Assembly: GCA_002104945.1 (NCBI GenBank)
Contig: MCFH01000021.1
Span: 496,001-560,000, forward strand
From: Piromyces finnis
Taxonomy: Eukaryota > Neocallimastigomycota > Neocallimastigomycetes > Neocallimastigales > Neocallimastigaceae
Direction of reading: 5' to 3'
Length of the DNA: 64,000 nt
The notes under the pieces were generated by a model. The model was given only the letters and a program-made list of their open reading frames with translations, was not told the origin of the DNA and did no database searches. Shown one piece after another: positions 33,295 to 45,000 of the stretch. The first letter of the stretch is position 1. Every line of letters begins with the position of its first letter. Position numbers and translations under genes: made by a program.

Positions 33295-33510
33295 CGTAGT
33301 ATTAATAGTAGTGATAATAGTAGTAATAGTTCTAATAATTCGATGAATATTAATGTGTATAATAAAATATTTAAATTCCTTCTTGAGAGAAGAAGTTTTA
33401 TCAATATCAATTACAATTCAAGGGAATGGGGAAAACTTTGCAAGTGCTAGATTCAATCGTGCACTTACGAAGGAACACCAATCTTGACAGTAACAGCTAA
33501 TTTTTCTTGA

Positions 33511-34214
33511 TCAATATTCTTAAATAAAGTTTTTAGATTTTTTTCATTTTTAATTTTGTTACTCAAAAAGTTTTTCTATATTCACTCCATCAAACATTAC
33601 GATATAAATTTCCTTATTTTTATCTTCATATTGAATTAATGAAAATAGATTCATACATTTCATATCCAATATCTATATATAACCTGATATTTCGGTTTCT
33701 TTAAATTGAAAACTTTTATTTATATGATAATAGTGTTTAAGGAAAATATACATACGTTTTTAAATAAAACTTTATGATAACATCCAAAAGTGTGAGCTTA
33801 TTATTATTCACATATAATTCATTTTTAATTAATAAGAGTATTTTTTATCATTTTTTATAATGGCATCAAATATTTTCAAACTTTATTATTAATTTAATTA
33901 AAATTATTATATATGTTATAAAAAAAATAAAATTAAAAATAAAAATAAAATATGTTTAAATAAACACAAATGAATAAAAATTAGGTATAATGTATTCTAG
34001 TAATTTTAATTAAAGTAAGAAAGCCACTATAATAATTGTATTTGACACCGAGCCAAAGATCATGATTTCGTCATGGGACAAAATTATGATCTCCATTGGT
34101 TGCGCTGGCCCTCCTGGCCTGTCTTACTATTTCTTTAGCATTGACGCTCTTGGATTTTGCTTCAAACCTTTTAAACATTGACCATTGCTGGTCAATAACA
34201 AAAAGTATGATTTT
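33511..34214. other. Spacer with a short GC-richer patch
   Basis: Mostly AT-rich. The patch 34045-34150 is distinctly richer in G+C, contains GGCCCTCCTGGCC, and has an imperfect inverted repeat (GATCATGATTT at 34057 with AAATTATGATC near 34080). No gene is supported. It may be the edge of a mobile-element remnant. Confidence 0.35.
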
Positions 34215-35045
34215 GGTTAGAAATTCCGCTATATTGTTATATAGATTTTGTGCAGAAAGAAATTTAAAAGTATTAAAATCTTTTATGAAAATGAATCCAA
34301 ATATTAATGTAAACAAGAAGATACGAAAATAAACACAGAATTAATGATATCATTAAAGATTTTGATGTTGCAAGGGAATTACTTAAACACAATCAAATTG
34401 ATGTTAATATTGGTAATAATCGTGGTTATAACCCATTATTTTATATGATAAAATAATCTAAAATATTTTTAAAAGCATCGTATGTAAATACAAAGATATT
34501 AATAAATCTGATTATAAAAAAAATAAAATCTTTTGTATATGCTATCAAAAAAAAAAGGGATTTTTTATTAAATTATTATTAGAAAATGAAAAAATAAGTA
34601 CTAACACAAAGGATTCAGAAAAGAAAAAACCACTTTACTTTTCATGCATTAAAAACGAAGAAAAGTAAAGTGGATAAAGTTTTTAATATTTAGTGAAAAG
34701 AACAATATAAATAATAGAGAAATTGATGATGAAAATAATTCAAATGATAATGAAAATGCTCAACAAGTAAAGAAAGCCATCATGATCAATATTTATTGAA
34801 AACCAAAAAACAAATGAAAGGATTAAAAAATGAAAATAATAAGCCACAAAAGGAATTTAAAAATGACTAAAAAGAATCGAAAAATAAAAGTGATAATCCC
34901 CAAAAAGAGTTAAAGGTTAAAGAATAATCAAAAAATATCCTGATTGTCCTAAATCATTCAAATAAATCCATCAAAAATATTGACAATAAAAATAATAGAA
35001 ATAATGATGTCAATAGCAATATTAGGAATAACAATTTATACACAT
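34215..35045 (+). pseudogene. Degenerate ankyrin gene fragment
   Basis: The frame ending at 34332 reads AERNLKVLKSFMKMNPNINV. After a frameshift near 34320 another frame continues NTELMISLKDFDVARELLKH and NQIDVNIGNNRGYNPLFYMI, then stops. This matches the modules of the two neighbouring giants (SLKxxxFDVARELLxxxxIDVN, NPLFYMI). Downstream to about 35045 are Asn/Lys-rich scraps full of stops. It is a broken third paralogue or a piece copied from one of the giants. Confidence 0.65.
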
Positions 35046-36036
35046 GATTAAAAATTGAGAATAGCTTTTTTCAAATAATTTTAATTAGAATTAAAAAGGA
35101 TCACTATCATACAAGAGTACAAGAGTTGTAACTAACTTCCAATGTAATTAAAAAAAACAATATCAAGCTTCATCATTACTACTATTCTGCAATTAGTATC
35201 AAAAAGATAGTGTTTTTTCATAGATATCTAGTGTCTTACACTAAAAAATTTCTTTCTATTCTTTTGAATTATTATAGCTAAACCTTCTTTCATATGAAAG
35301 AATATGAAGGATTGAAATACTACTTTTTCCTACACTGAATTAATTGAACACATTAATATTAACTAAATTATTAGGACTATCATTAACAAAAGTTATTACT
35401 ATTATTACTGATGTTAATATTGGTATTTTAATTTCAATAATTTTCTTATTAAATTTTAATTAATATAATAATATAATACAAGGTTTCAAAATATTTACTA
35501 GCATAAAAGAAAAAAAAAAAAGTTATAATTGAAACTCTTTCAATATTATATAAATTATTTTTGAACTGACAAATTTGTTTGTTATACTAAATCTTCAACT
35601 TTTATCTTTTATCTTTAGTATATTCTTATTATGACCAAGAATATTGTTTTTGAATAAATGAAGTTTTATTTATTGTTAGTTATCAATAATCATATATCTT
35701 AATAATTTTTTATGTTTAAGCTTTTAATGTGGCGAGTAAAGCAAAGGCTATTAATTTTTTTTTTAACTTTATTTGATAAAGAAATATGATAATTCATAAT
35801 AACCTTTAATAAAATAAATATAATAAAGAATTTAAAAAAAACCCCCATGTTCATATAATAAAAGTATCAGTAAAGTGATAATTTAGTTTTATTTTATTTT
35901 ATTTAATTTTATTTTATTTTTAATAATATAAAAAAAAATTTAATAAACTTTTTTTTGTTAAATAGTTCTTAAACTTGGCTAATAAATATCTTGTTATAAA
36001 AAAATTTATTATACAAAATATATTAACAAAATTTAG

Positions 36037-36070
<34 letters not shown>

Positions 36071-36210
36071 TTTATTATAAACTCAATTCTAAAAATCAAA
36101 AATATATTAATCAAATATAAATAATGTTATTATTTATAAATTATTTTAATATTGTTATTAATTCTCTACAATATAATAATTTAGTGTAATAATATATAAT
36201 TCTAAAAAAA
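35046..36210. other. Gene-free AT-rich spacer
   Basis: No coding exon, tRNA or element end seen. T30-class homopolymer at 36040-36068. Confidence 0.5.
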
Positions 36211-36918
36211 ATGTATATATATATTAAGATTTTATTTATACTTATATTCACAATATCAAATGCTTATTCCAAAAAAACTATGAATAGCTTTTTTAAGAGG
36301 GATGTATTTTTTCAAATGAATCAATTTGATAATTGTACAAAAGCAATTGATGATATGTGTTTTTTAGATTTAAAAGTTAATAAAACTGAATTAAATGAAA
36401 CTTGCGAAGTACATGCAACAAAAAATTGTGAAATGTTAAAATATAATGGAATTGAAAGTTTAGAAGATTGTCAAGATATTGAAGAAGATGTTATTATAAG
36501 CTTAAACATTTCATTTAAAATATTAAAAACAACCATAGGATTATTATGTATAAAAGATGAAAATGAAAATTTTTGTCCATTTAGTTTATCACAAATAGAT
36601 AATGAACAAAATAGTAATGAAAATTATATGAATGCATTGAAGGAGAACTGTTATTCAAAGGAATGTACAGATAAAACTCTAATGTATATGTATGAATTAC
36701 TGGATTTATACTATGAATCAACAGATATTGTAGATGTAAATCATTTGAAAAAAGATGAGGAAAGTATTAAGATGATAATAGATTTCATATATTCGAGTAA
36801 ATGTAAATCAAAACATTTAAATCAAACAAGTAATGCTTTATATACATTAAATGAAAAATTATATGGTAATATATTATTATTATTAATTAATATGGTAATT
36901 TTACCTCTCTTTAAATAA
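36211..36918 (+). CDS. Small Cys-rich secreted, probable GPI-anchored protein
   Basis: A 235-aa intronless frame. Residues 1-20 (MYIYIKILFILIFTISNAYS) form a clear signal peptide. The mature part has ten cysteines in loose pairs (DNC/DMC, ETC/KNC, EDC/LLC, NFC/ENC, KEC/SKC), suggesting five disulfides, and several N-glycosylation sites (NKT, NET, NIS, NQT). The C-terminus (LYGNILLLLINMVILPLF) is a hydrophobic GPI-type tail. I do not recognise a named family; its layout is that of fungal cell-surface proteins. It lies alone in the remnant-rich interval between the two giant ankyrin genes. Confidence 0.8.
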   Translation: MYIYIKILFILIFTISNAYSKKTMNSFFKRDVFFQMNQFDNCTKAIDDMCFLDLKVNKTELNETCEVHATKNCEMLKYNGIESLEDCQDIEEDVIISLNISFKILKTTIGLLCIKDENENFCPFSLSQIDNEQNSNENYMNALKENCYSKECTDKTLMYMYELLDLYYESTDIVDVNHLKKDEESIKMIIDFIYSSKCKSKHLNQTSNALYTLNEKLYGNILLLLINMVILPLFK

Positions 36919-37201
36919 TTAAACTTGATAAGCTTATTTTTCTAGACTTATTTATAAAAACATGTAAATAATTTCCAAAGTAAAACGAAATAATTTTGTA
37001 AAGTTTCACTTGTTACAAATCTAACTTTTATATTCCATACCAAAGAATAATAAAATTAATTTTGTTATGGTTATATTATTATTATAATTGATAATATTTA
37101 TTTAAACAAAAACTTTGGTGCTATAATTCAATAACATTTTTTATTTATCAATTGAAATTTATTTTTGAAATTAGATAACTAAAACAATTAGTATTTTTTG
37201 T

Positions 37202-37255
<54 letters not shown>

Positions 37256-37599
37256 TAATTTAAGAAATAACACAATATATATATATAATGAAATTTAAAA
37301 TATAAAATATTATGATTTTATATATATATATATATTTTAAAAAAAAAGAAAAAAGCGAACTTTCTAAAATAATTATATTAAAGTTAAATAAATTAATTCC
37401 TTATAACTTTAATAATAATAATAATAACGAATTCATTAAACTTAAATTCTTTTTATTGAAGTTAAAAGAATTTATAAAATACGCAAATAATTCTTTAATT
37501 ATAATAAAATGATCAAATAATAAAAAAAGACTACAAATAAAGCTTTATAGAAGAAAAATAAATAAATAAATTAAAAATCCATTGGTTTAATACTTAATA
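36919..37599. other. Spacer with poly(A)/(AT)n tract
   Basis: Contains an A30-class run followed by (AT)n at 37204-37258 and a short low-complexity open frame (37312-37512) that I do not support as a gene. Confidence 0.45.
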
Positions 37600-38130
37600 A
37601 TAATTTTCTATTTTAAATATCTTGGTAATAAATACTTTAATAGGTCCTATCAATAATAATAGGAATTGCAACAATAGTGATATTAAAGTTATTAAAGTTA
37701 GAAATAATAATAATAATCGTTGTGATAATGTTAATAGAAATAATGAAGATTATAATTCTTTATATTTGAATAATTGTTTTGGTTTAAGTAATAATTTAGT
37801 AAAGAATAATTCCAACAATCAAGTAAATATTAATGTAGATAATTGTTCTAGTGATTTGTGGGTAAAAAAAGTTTTAAGATATCTTCTTGTGGAAAAGATT
37901 TTAGTAATAATAATTCAAAAAAATGAAAAGAATTTTGTGAGAGTCAAACCGAGTAAGAAAATTATAAAAGGATCTCTAATTTTGACTGTAACACAATTAT
38001 ACCCATATTTTATTAATTAATAATGGTCCATGTTCAAAGGATATAATACAATTAAGAACGTCAATATTGAAGAAATGAAAAGACAATCCTATAGAGCCAA
38101 AGCAACTTAATATTTTTTCTAATAAAATTT
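37600..38130 (+). pseudogene. Possible second degraded element or coding remnant
   Basis: An open stretch without a good ATG (37622-38020) reads PINNNRNCNNSDIKVIKV and then an Asn-rich part ending KGSLILTVTQLYPYF. Its end resembles EGTPILTVTANFS downstream of the RT remnant at about 33460-33510, which suggests both come from the same element's tail. The evidence is weak; it could be an independent decayed Asn-rich gene. Confidence 0.3.
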
Positions 38131-38582
38131 AATCTTAACTTTTTATTGAAAGTTATATTCCTAGATTCAACCACCCAATCTATATTTTTCAATTAAATTT
38201 AATTTAATTTTTTCTATCAATGTTAAGTTTTTGGGTTTGGTTATGCGGCCAGGTCAGAATGTTATTAATTATATAGTAAAAATGTTTTTTAAGAAATTAA
38301 ATTTAATTATAAAATAACACCTTAAACTCCCAAATGAAAAATGAAAAATTTATATTTACTTTAAAATAACTTTTTATAAATTTTTTATTTATTTAATAAT
38401 AATATAAATGATATTATAAGTAACTATATAATTAAGATTATAACTATAATCTTTACAAAGAATTAAAATCGAATTCAATTCATTCTCTTTTATATTCTTT
38501 GTTCAGATTATTAAATTGATATTAATAAGAATAAAGTATTACATGTAATATATTAGTAATATAATTAAATAAGTAATAAGAT

Positions 38583-38609
38583 TGTTTGTTTGTTTGTTTG
38601 TTTGTTTGT
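38583..38609. repeat. (TTTG)n tetranucleotide run
   Basis: Six consecutive TTTG units. Confidence 0.9.
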
Positions 38610-38959
38610 CATGACATAAAATAAAATAAACATATGATTAATCATTTAAACAGTTGATCCTAATTAGTAATTATAAAAACTATTCAATTAATAATTCATC
38701 ATTATTAATTGATATTACCATAACATATTTGTTATAACTAAATAATTATTATTTTCAAAATTATTTCTAATAAAACTTGCCGTTAACCTATTTTATAATA
38801 ATTAAGATTATTTAATTTATAGGTATTAACTGTTACACCTAAATGGGTCTAGTTCTATTTTTAGTAACAATCGTTATCATTAATTAAATTAATATAACTA
38901 AAATTCCTATTGATATATTTTTAATTTCATCAAGTCATAAGAAATATTTATGATCCATA

Positions 38960-39190
38960 CTTGATATCATATTGATTTTAATTTACCTAATAAAATCTTT
39001 AAATGATCATAACTTCCTTAAATGATCAGTTAGAAGGACCGCGATTGTACCAAATTGTAGCTTTCTTCCTAAGCTTTCCAATAAACCTAGTTTCATCACC
39101 GTAGCGATCGTTTTTGGCGAGTTACACCTTATTTCGTACTTGCTTATTTTTGGTTAAGGGTTATAGTATATTGATATTAAATTTTTGAAA
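38960..39190. other. Unexplained higher-complexity, GC-richer segment
   Basis: About 230 bases of balanced composition (GGACCGCGATTGTACC, CACCGTAGCGATCG, GGCGAGTTACACC) in a sea of A/T. No open frame runs through it on either strand. It looks like part of a dispersed repeat or element, not a gene. Confidence 0.4.
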
Positions 39191-39387
39191 TCATAACCCT
39201 TTCACTGAATCAAAATTTAAAAGGTGACTTTTAAAAGTGTTTTAAAATAATTATTGAAATTATTTAATTATAATTATTATGTTTAATTAATTATAGATAT
39301 TATCTGAATTTGTTTTAAATCCAGTTAATATCTTCACAATCAAATTTTAATTAATATAAAAAAAGGTTTTAAAATATTAATTTTGCT

Positions 39388-39401
39388 ACTACAAAATACA
39401 G
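39388..39401. repeat. Target-site duplication, left copy
   Basis: ACTACAAAATACAG, identical to 39961-39974 and directly abutting the 5' end of the SINE-like element. Confidence 0.92.
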
Positions 39402-39960
39402 TCGTTCCAGTTTTTATCCTGGTTGTTAAGGCGTTTCCTTAGCATACATAAGGCTTCTGGTTCGACCCCGCAGATTTCAGTGCCTGTGGATTTTCCCACT
39501 GGGTTTGCCATGGGTTGGGTTATGATATTCAGGTAAGTATAAATGAACTTTCTAATTTACTACTATGATAATAACACTCGTCTAGCCGGCCTGAGAGGGT
39601 CTAGTGTACATGGTACATTCCAAATTAGAACTTAATAAGTGGTGACTTAGGCTATGCCAAAAACACATAATATTCCTTAATCAATTTAAGTGTAAACATT
39701 AGGGGGCGGTTGACACGTGATCAAATTGACTATAAGAGGCTTAGCATTGTAGTTGTGAAATATCGTACAACGACATGCATCTAATGTACATGGATTAAGT
39801 GAGCGTCGAAGCTGAAGAAACAGTATGACAGACCAGGAGGGTCACAACCACCTAGCAATAGGAATGAGCCAACGTTTCTCTAAGAACCACCATTGGAGCT
39901 AACTCTGATCGATGGGAGAAATGCACTCGGAAGTTAAAAAAAAAAAAAAAAAAAAAAAAA
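39402..39960 (+). mobile_element. SINE-like retroposon with tRNA-like head and poly(A) tail
   Basis: A 559-bp insertion bounded by a perfect 14-bp direct repeat and ending in A25 (39936-39960). The 5' part carries tRNA-like Pol III promoter motifs: an A-box-like TGGTTGTTAAGGCG near 39422 and a B box CTGGTTCGACCCC near 39452. Between them is a stem (CCTTA...TAAGG) like an anticodon arm. The body (39480-39935) is far richer in G+C than its surroundings and has no open frame. This is the structure of a non-autonomous retroposon mobilised by a LINE. The intact target-site duplication and pure A tail imply a young insertion. The partner LINE may be related to the RT remnant 6 kb upstream, but no shared 3' end can be shown. 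Confidence 0.85.
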
Positions 39961-39974
39961 ACTACAAAATACAG
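39961..39974. repeat. Target-site duplication, right copy
   Basis: ACTACAAAATACAG directly after the A25 tail. Confidence 0.92.
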
Positions 39975-40939
39975 ATTTTTTGTTTTGTTGAGCAGCAGAT
40001 TAGTATATTATTAATATAATATAATTTATAATTTTATTACATTTCAATATATTAGTGGATTAACTTTTAAGATTATTTTTTTTTTGTTTCACAAAAATTA
40101 TGGAAAAAATTATTAAAATTTAATATACAAATATAATATATAATATATATTTAAATCAATAATAATATATTATTATAATTAGTAAAATTGTAAATTTCTA
40201 ATAAAAAATTTTGAAAATATGGTAATAGTTAAAAAAAAACTATAAATAAAATTTTATAGTAAAATTAATAAATAACCATTAGGTTAATTAGTTATTAATG
40301 AATAATAATTATATATAATTATTTAATCCTATAATCATGGCTATTATAGGTTAAATAATAGTCATGATAAAAAGAATAGATTTCTTTTCATTTTTATTTA
40401 ATACTAATGAAAACCTTTGAAAACTCTAATTATAAATAAATACATTGCCAAAAAGTTTTTTTTTTTTATTTTTCGTCTAAAGTTTTAAAATTTCTAAATA
40501 CTTATTAATATGTCCAAAAAATATTAACAATTTAATATAATTTTTTATTATAAAACATAATTAACTATAGGTATAATATATTGTATAATAATTAAAAGTA
40601 TATAATCTTTTTTTTTTAAATTTTTTTATTTTTCTTCTAAAAATTTTTAAAGAAAATAAAGATATTGTATTAATCTATTTGTAATAAATAGATTATTTTT
40701 AATTAGTCATTTAAAAGTATAATACATTTAAAAGTTAAACTTTTAAAATAATTTCAAACTAAAAATTGTATGTTTTAAATTTGTATAGTATATATAGTAT
40801 TTAATTGAACAAAATTATATTATTAAAGTGATTATAATTGCAAAAATTTATAAACTTTTTTACCATTAATTTGGTAAAATTATCGAGAAATTTATATCAA
40901 ATTTAAAAATATCCTCTTTAATAATAGAAAAATAATATA
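39975..40939. other. AT-rich upstream region of giant ankyrin gene 2
   Basis: No gene seen. Presumably holds the promoter of the downstream gene, but no specific element can be supported. Confidence 0.4.
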
Positions 40940-41977
40940 ATGGATATAAGGTTTGTAAATAAAAATATCCAAATAAAAATATATATTAATATGTAATATA
41001 TATATATAATATTTTTTACTAATTAGATAATTTATTATAATATTAATATTGATTTTAGAGATATAATTATACATGAAATCATAAATCTAAATTCGTTGGA
41101 TAATGTAAAATCCAACCTTCCGGAATTAGAGAAATTATATAAAAATCTATATAATGATATTAGTATTATTGATGATTGTGCATTAAATGATGTTCCATAT
41201 GATGTGATTGATTTTTTATTAAGTAAACATAAAGGAAATATTAAGAAATACAACAAAAATATTAAATCGTTAGGGTCCATTCTTATTAATAATAAATTTG
41301 ATATATTTAAATTATATTTAAAATATGGTTTTGATATAAATGGAAAAATCATTATTAATAATGCACCACTTCCGCTGAATTTGTTTTTATTTTTAATAAT
41401 ATATAATGAAGTAACAGAAGAAAGGGTTAAATTTTTAATAAATAATGGAATTAATATACAAGAAAAAAAAACAGATTGTTATGTTAATGAATATAATGAT
41501 TATGATGATTATGATGATTATGATGATTATGATGATTATGATGATTATGATGATTATGATGATGAAATGGAAAATTTTACAATTTTAGATATTATAATAA
41601 TGAAAATTATTGATTGTAAAAATGAAGAAAAAATATTATATTCTAATATATTAAAGTATGTTTTCAATTATTATTCAAGAATAAATGTCGACTCTATTAT
41701 TTCATTAATTTTTTTAGGAAAGCAAAAAAAACATATTTCAAAAAAATACATGAAACATATTGTTGAAAAAAATATAAAGTTTATTGATATAAATTTAATT
41801 CACACCAATATCATTGATAAGATTGTTGATTCAAGTTCAATAAACATTGTTAAGTTAATAATATCGTATGTTGGTATTAAAAATTTTAATAATTCTTTTT
41901 TTTTTTTAAATTTGAAAATGGCAGCTAGTTTTTATAATAATCATGACTTTTTACATTTAATAGATCAATCATTTTTA

Positions 41978-42017
<40 letters not shown>

Positions 42018-45000
42018 GTAGTTCAAAAAATAAAAAGACAAATCATACGATATTTAAAAGAATAATGGAAAAGAATTTGCAAAGTGTTAAAAATATTCTT
42101 GAAAATGAAAGAAATGTTGTAGATATAAGAAACACTGAAAATAGAACACCCTTAATGTGTGCTATCCAATATTGTATAAAAAAACCTGAAATAATTAAAC
42201 AAATAATGAGATATCAACCAAATAAAAACCTTATTGATAATAATAAATTTTCTGCACTTCATTTGGCTTGTTTGTATAATAATTTTGAAATTATTCCAAA
42301 GATAATTACCGAAGAAAATGTCAATATAAAAAATATTGATGGTAATACACCTCTGATGATTGCAATAAAAAAAAATCATTATAATTGTGTTAATAAATTA
42401 TTAGAATGCGATATTTATATCAACGTTAATATACCTGATAATAAAAATGATACACCTCTTTTATATTTATTAAAAAATAATATAAATGAAGAAACTCTTT
42501 ACAGGTTATTGATTAAAAAGCTGGCATATATAGAATTTAATTTACTTAGAGATGAATTTTTGGTAAAAATAATAAATAATAGATCATTTTTACGTTCCAT
42601 TAAGAATGAAGGTTTTTATATATTAAAAAGTAATGAAACTGTTTTTATTGAATCGCCACTAAGTTTTTCAATTCAAGAAAATATTCTTTCATTAGCGGAA
42701 GCACTAGTTCAAGAAAATCCTGTATTAGAAGAAATAAATCTCATTAAACCTTGCATTTTCTATGCAATTGAAAGTGATAACGAAGAATATATCAAATTAT
42801 TACTAGATAATCAGAAAGAAGTTTTTTATATTGGAAGTCATGAACTAACTCCAATAGAATATGCGATTCATTTAAATAAGCCAAATTACACAAGATTAAT
42901 AATAAATAGATATATTGAAGAATTTGAAAAAGATTGTAATATTAAAAAAAAATTAAAAAATATAGTAGATACAAATCTACAAAAAATTTTTAATAAATTA
43001 AAAAATAAAACCGAGAATATTAATTATTCCCATCTAAGATATATTGAGAATTACGAAGTATTATGTTATAATGAAATGAAAAAGACCATTTTAGATGTTT
43101 ACAATCAACATAAGATTAAGAAAAATAATGTAATGGATATTAATAATGAAGAAATAATAAAATCAAATGAACCAAAAAAGGAAAACAGTAATAGTAAGGA
43201 AAGTTACACAATAGATAACATTAAAAATATTGATGAATATACAGTTTTATTAACAGCTTGTATAACTGGAAATGATATCATTATATCATTATTGATTAAT
43301 TCGAAAATCTATGATCTAAATAAAAAAATTACTGAATATGAATTAACTCCATTAATGCTTCTTATTTGTCATGATCATTATGGTTGTGTTAATATGTTAA
43401 TAGAGAATAATGTAGATGTAAATATTAAAGATATTTATGGAAATACACCTTTCATTTATATGTTAAAATACTCGAAAAAGAATAAAGATATTTATAATGC
43501 ATTAGTGAATGCTGGTGCTTTTATTGACTATATCTTATTTAATGATGAAAATTTTATTAATAATATAATATTGAATGACTATTTTATAGAATTATATATA
43601 AACAAAAAAATTAGAGTTAAATATGATAATGATTCAGTCGCTGATATAATTTCTACACCATTAATATTCGCGATTAAACTAAATCATGTAGGATTTATTA
43701 AAACATTACTTAATAATAATATTAAAGTTGATGAAATAGATGATGAAAAAAATGATCCATTAATAGTAGCATCTAAAATAAATAATTCAGAAATAATTGA
43801 ATTATTAAATGAATATTTCAAAAAATTCAATTTTGGTTCAGAACAAGTATCTACGGAAGTCAAAAATGATATAAATAACGATTCAGTTAATAATTCTAAA
43901 ATTTCTGAAATAGATTTAAAAGAAGATGAAATAAGAAAATTATATAAGGAAGATTATAATATTGATTTTAAATGTAATGAAAATGATGACAATTGTTATA
44001 CAGAATTTTATCTTGCATCATTAAATGGTAATACATTGATGATTAATACGTTGTTTGAAAGTAATAAACAATGTGATATGTTTGATGCTAATAAACAATC
44101 TAGTAAATATAAATTTACACCATTAATGATGTTAATTGTAAAAGGAGATTATGAAAATGCAAAGCTATTCCTCGAAAATCATGCTGACCCAAATGTTAGA
44201 GATATTTATAATAATACACCATTAATGTATATGTTAAAATATTCTAAATATAATGTGGATATATATAATTTATTAATTGAAAATGGTGCCTATATTGATT
44301 ATAAATTGTTTCTTAATAGTAATTTCGTTTATTCAATTATAAAAAACTTTTTATTTATAAGACATTTGATCAATAAAAAAATAAGGATTAACTATGAAGA
44401 TGATAATGAAATTAAACTGGTAACAAAGCCATTGATCTTCTCAATTGAAACTAATTATTCAAAATTTGTAGAAGAAATATTGAAAAACAATGTAAATATT
44501 AATGAAGAGAATGAAAATAATGAGTTAGATTTTGTATTAAATAAAACAAAAAACAAAAAAATAAAGAAATTACTAAAAAGATATGGTTACAACGTTCATC
44601 CATTAAACGAAGGTTTTGTTGAAGATACAACTTTAAATAAAAATAAAAATTATAATGAAATATCAAATAAAGATTTCACACTGAATAAAGAAAAAACAAT
44701 TATGAACAATAAATCAGATAAAATTGAAGAAGATAAAAATAAAATTATGGATATTGAAAATACAAACAGTATTGAAAATGCAAATAGTATTGAAAATACA
44801 AATAGTATTGAAAATGCAAATAGTATTGAAAATACAAATAGTATTGAAAATACAAATAGTATTGAAAATGCAAATAGTATTGAAAATACAAATAGTATTG
44901 AAAATGCAAATAGTATTGAAAATACAAATAGTATTGAAAATGCAAATAGTATTGAAAATACAAATAGTATTGAAAATGAAAATAGTATTGAAAATACAAA

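Noticed and set aside
34071-34316. Minus-strand 81-aa frame ending RRASATNGDHNFVP
   Set aside because: It overlaps the ankyrin pseudogene and a GC-rich patch; no domain, start context or partner exon.
37312-37512. 66-aa Lys/Asn-rich frame
   Set aside because: Low-complexity product of A/T runs after the poly(A)/(AT)n tract; no coding evidence.
39415-39475. Functional tRNA gene
   Set aside because: A- and B-box-like motifs are present, but no acceptor stem pairs around them and the sequence continues into a 559-bp element with target duplication and A tail.
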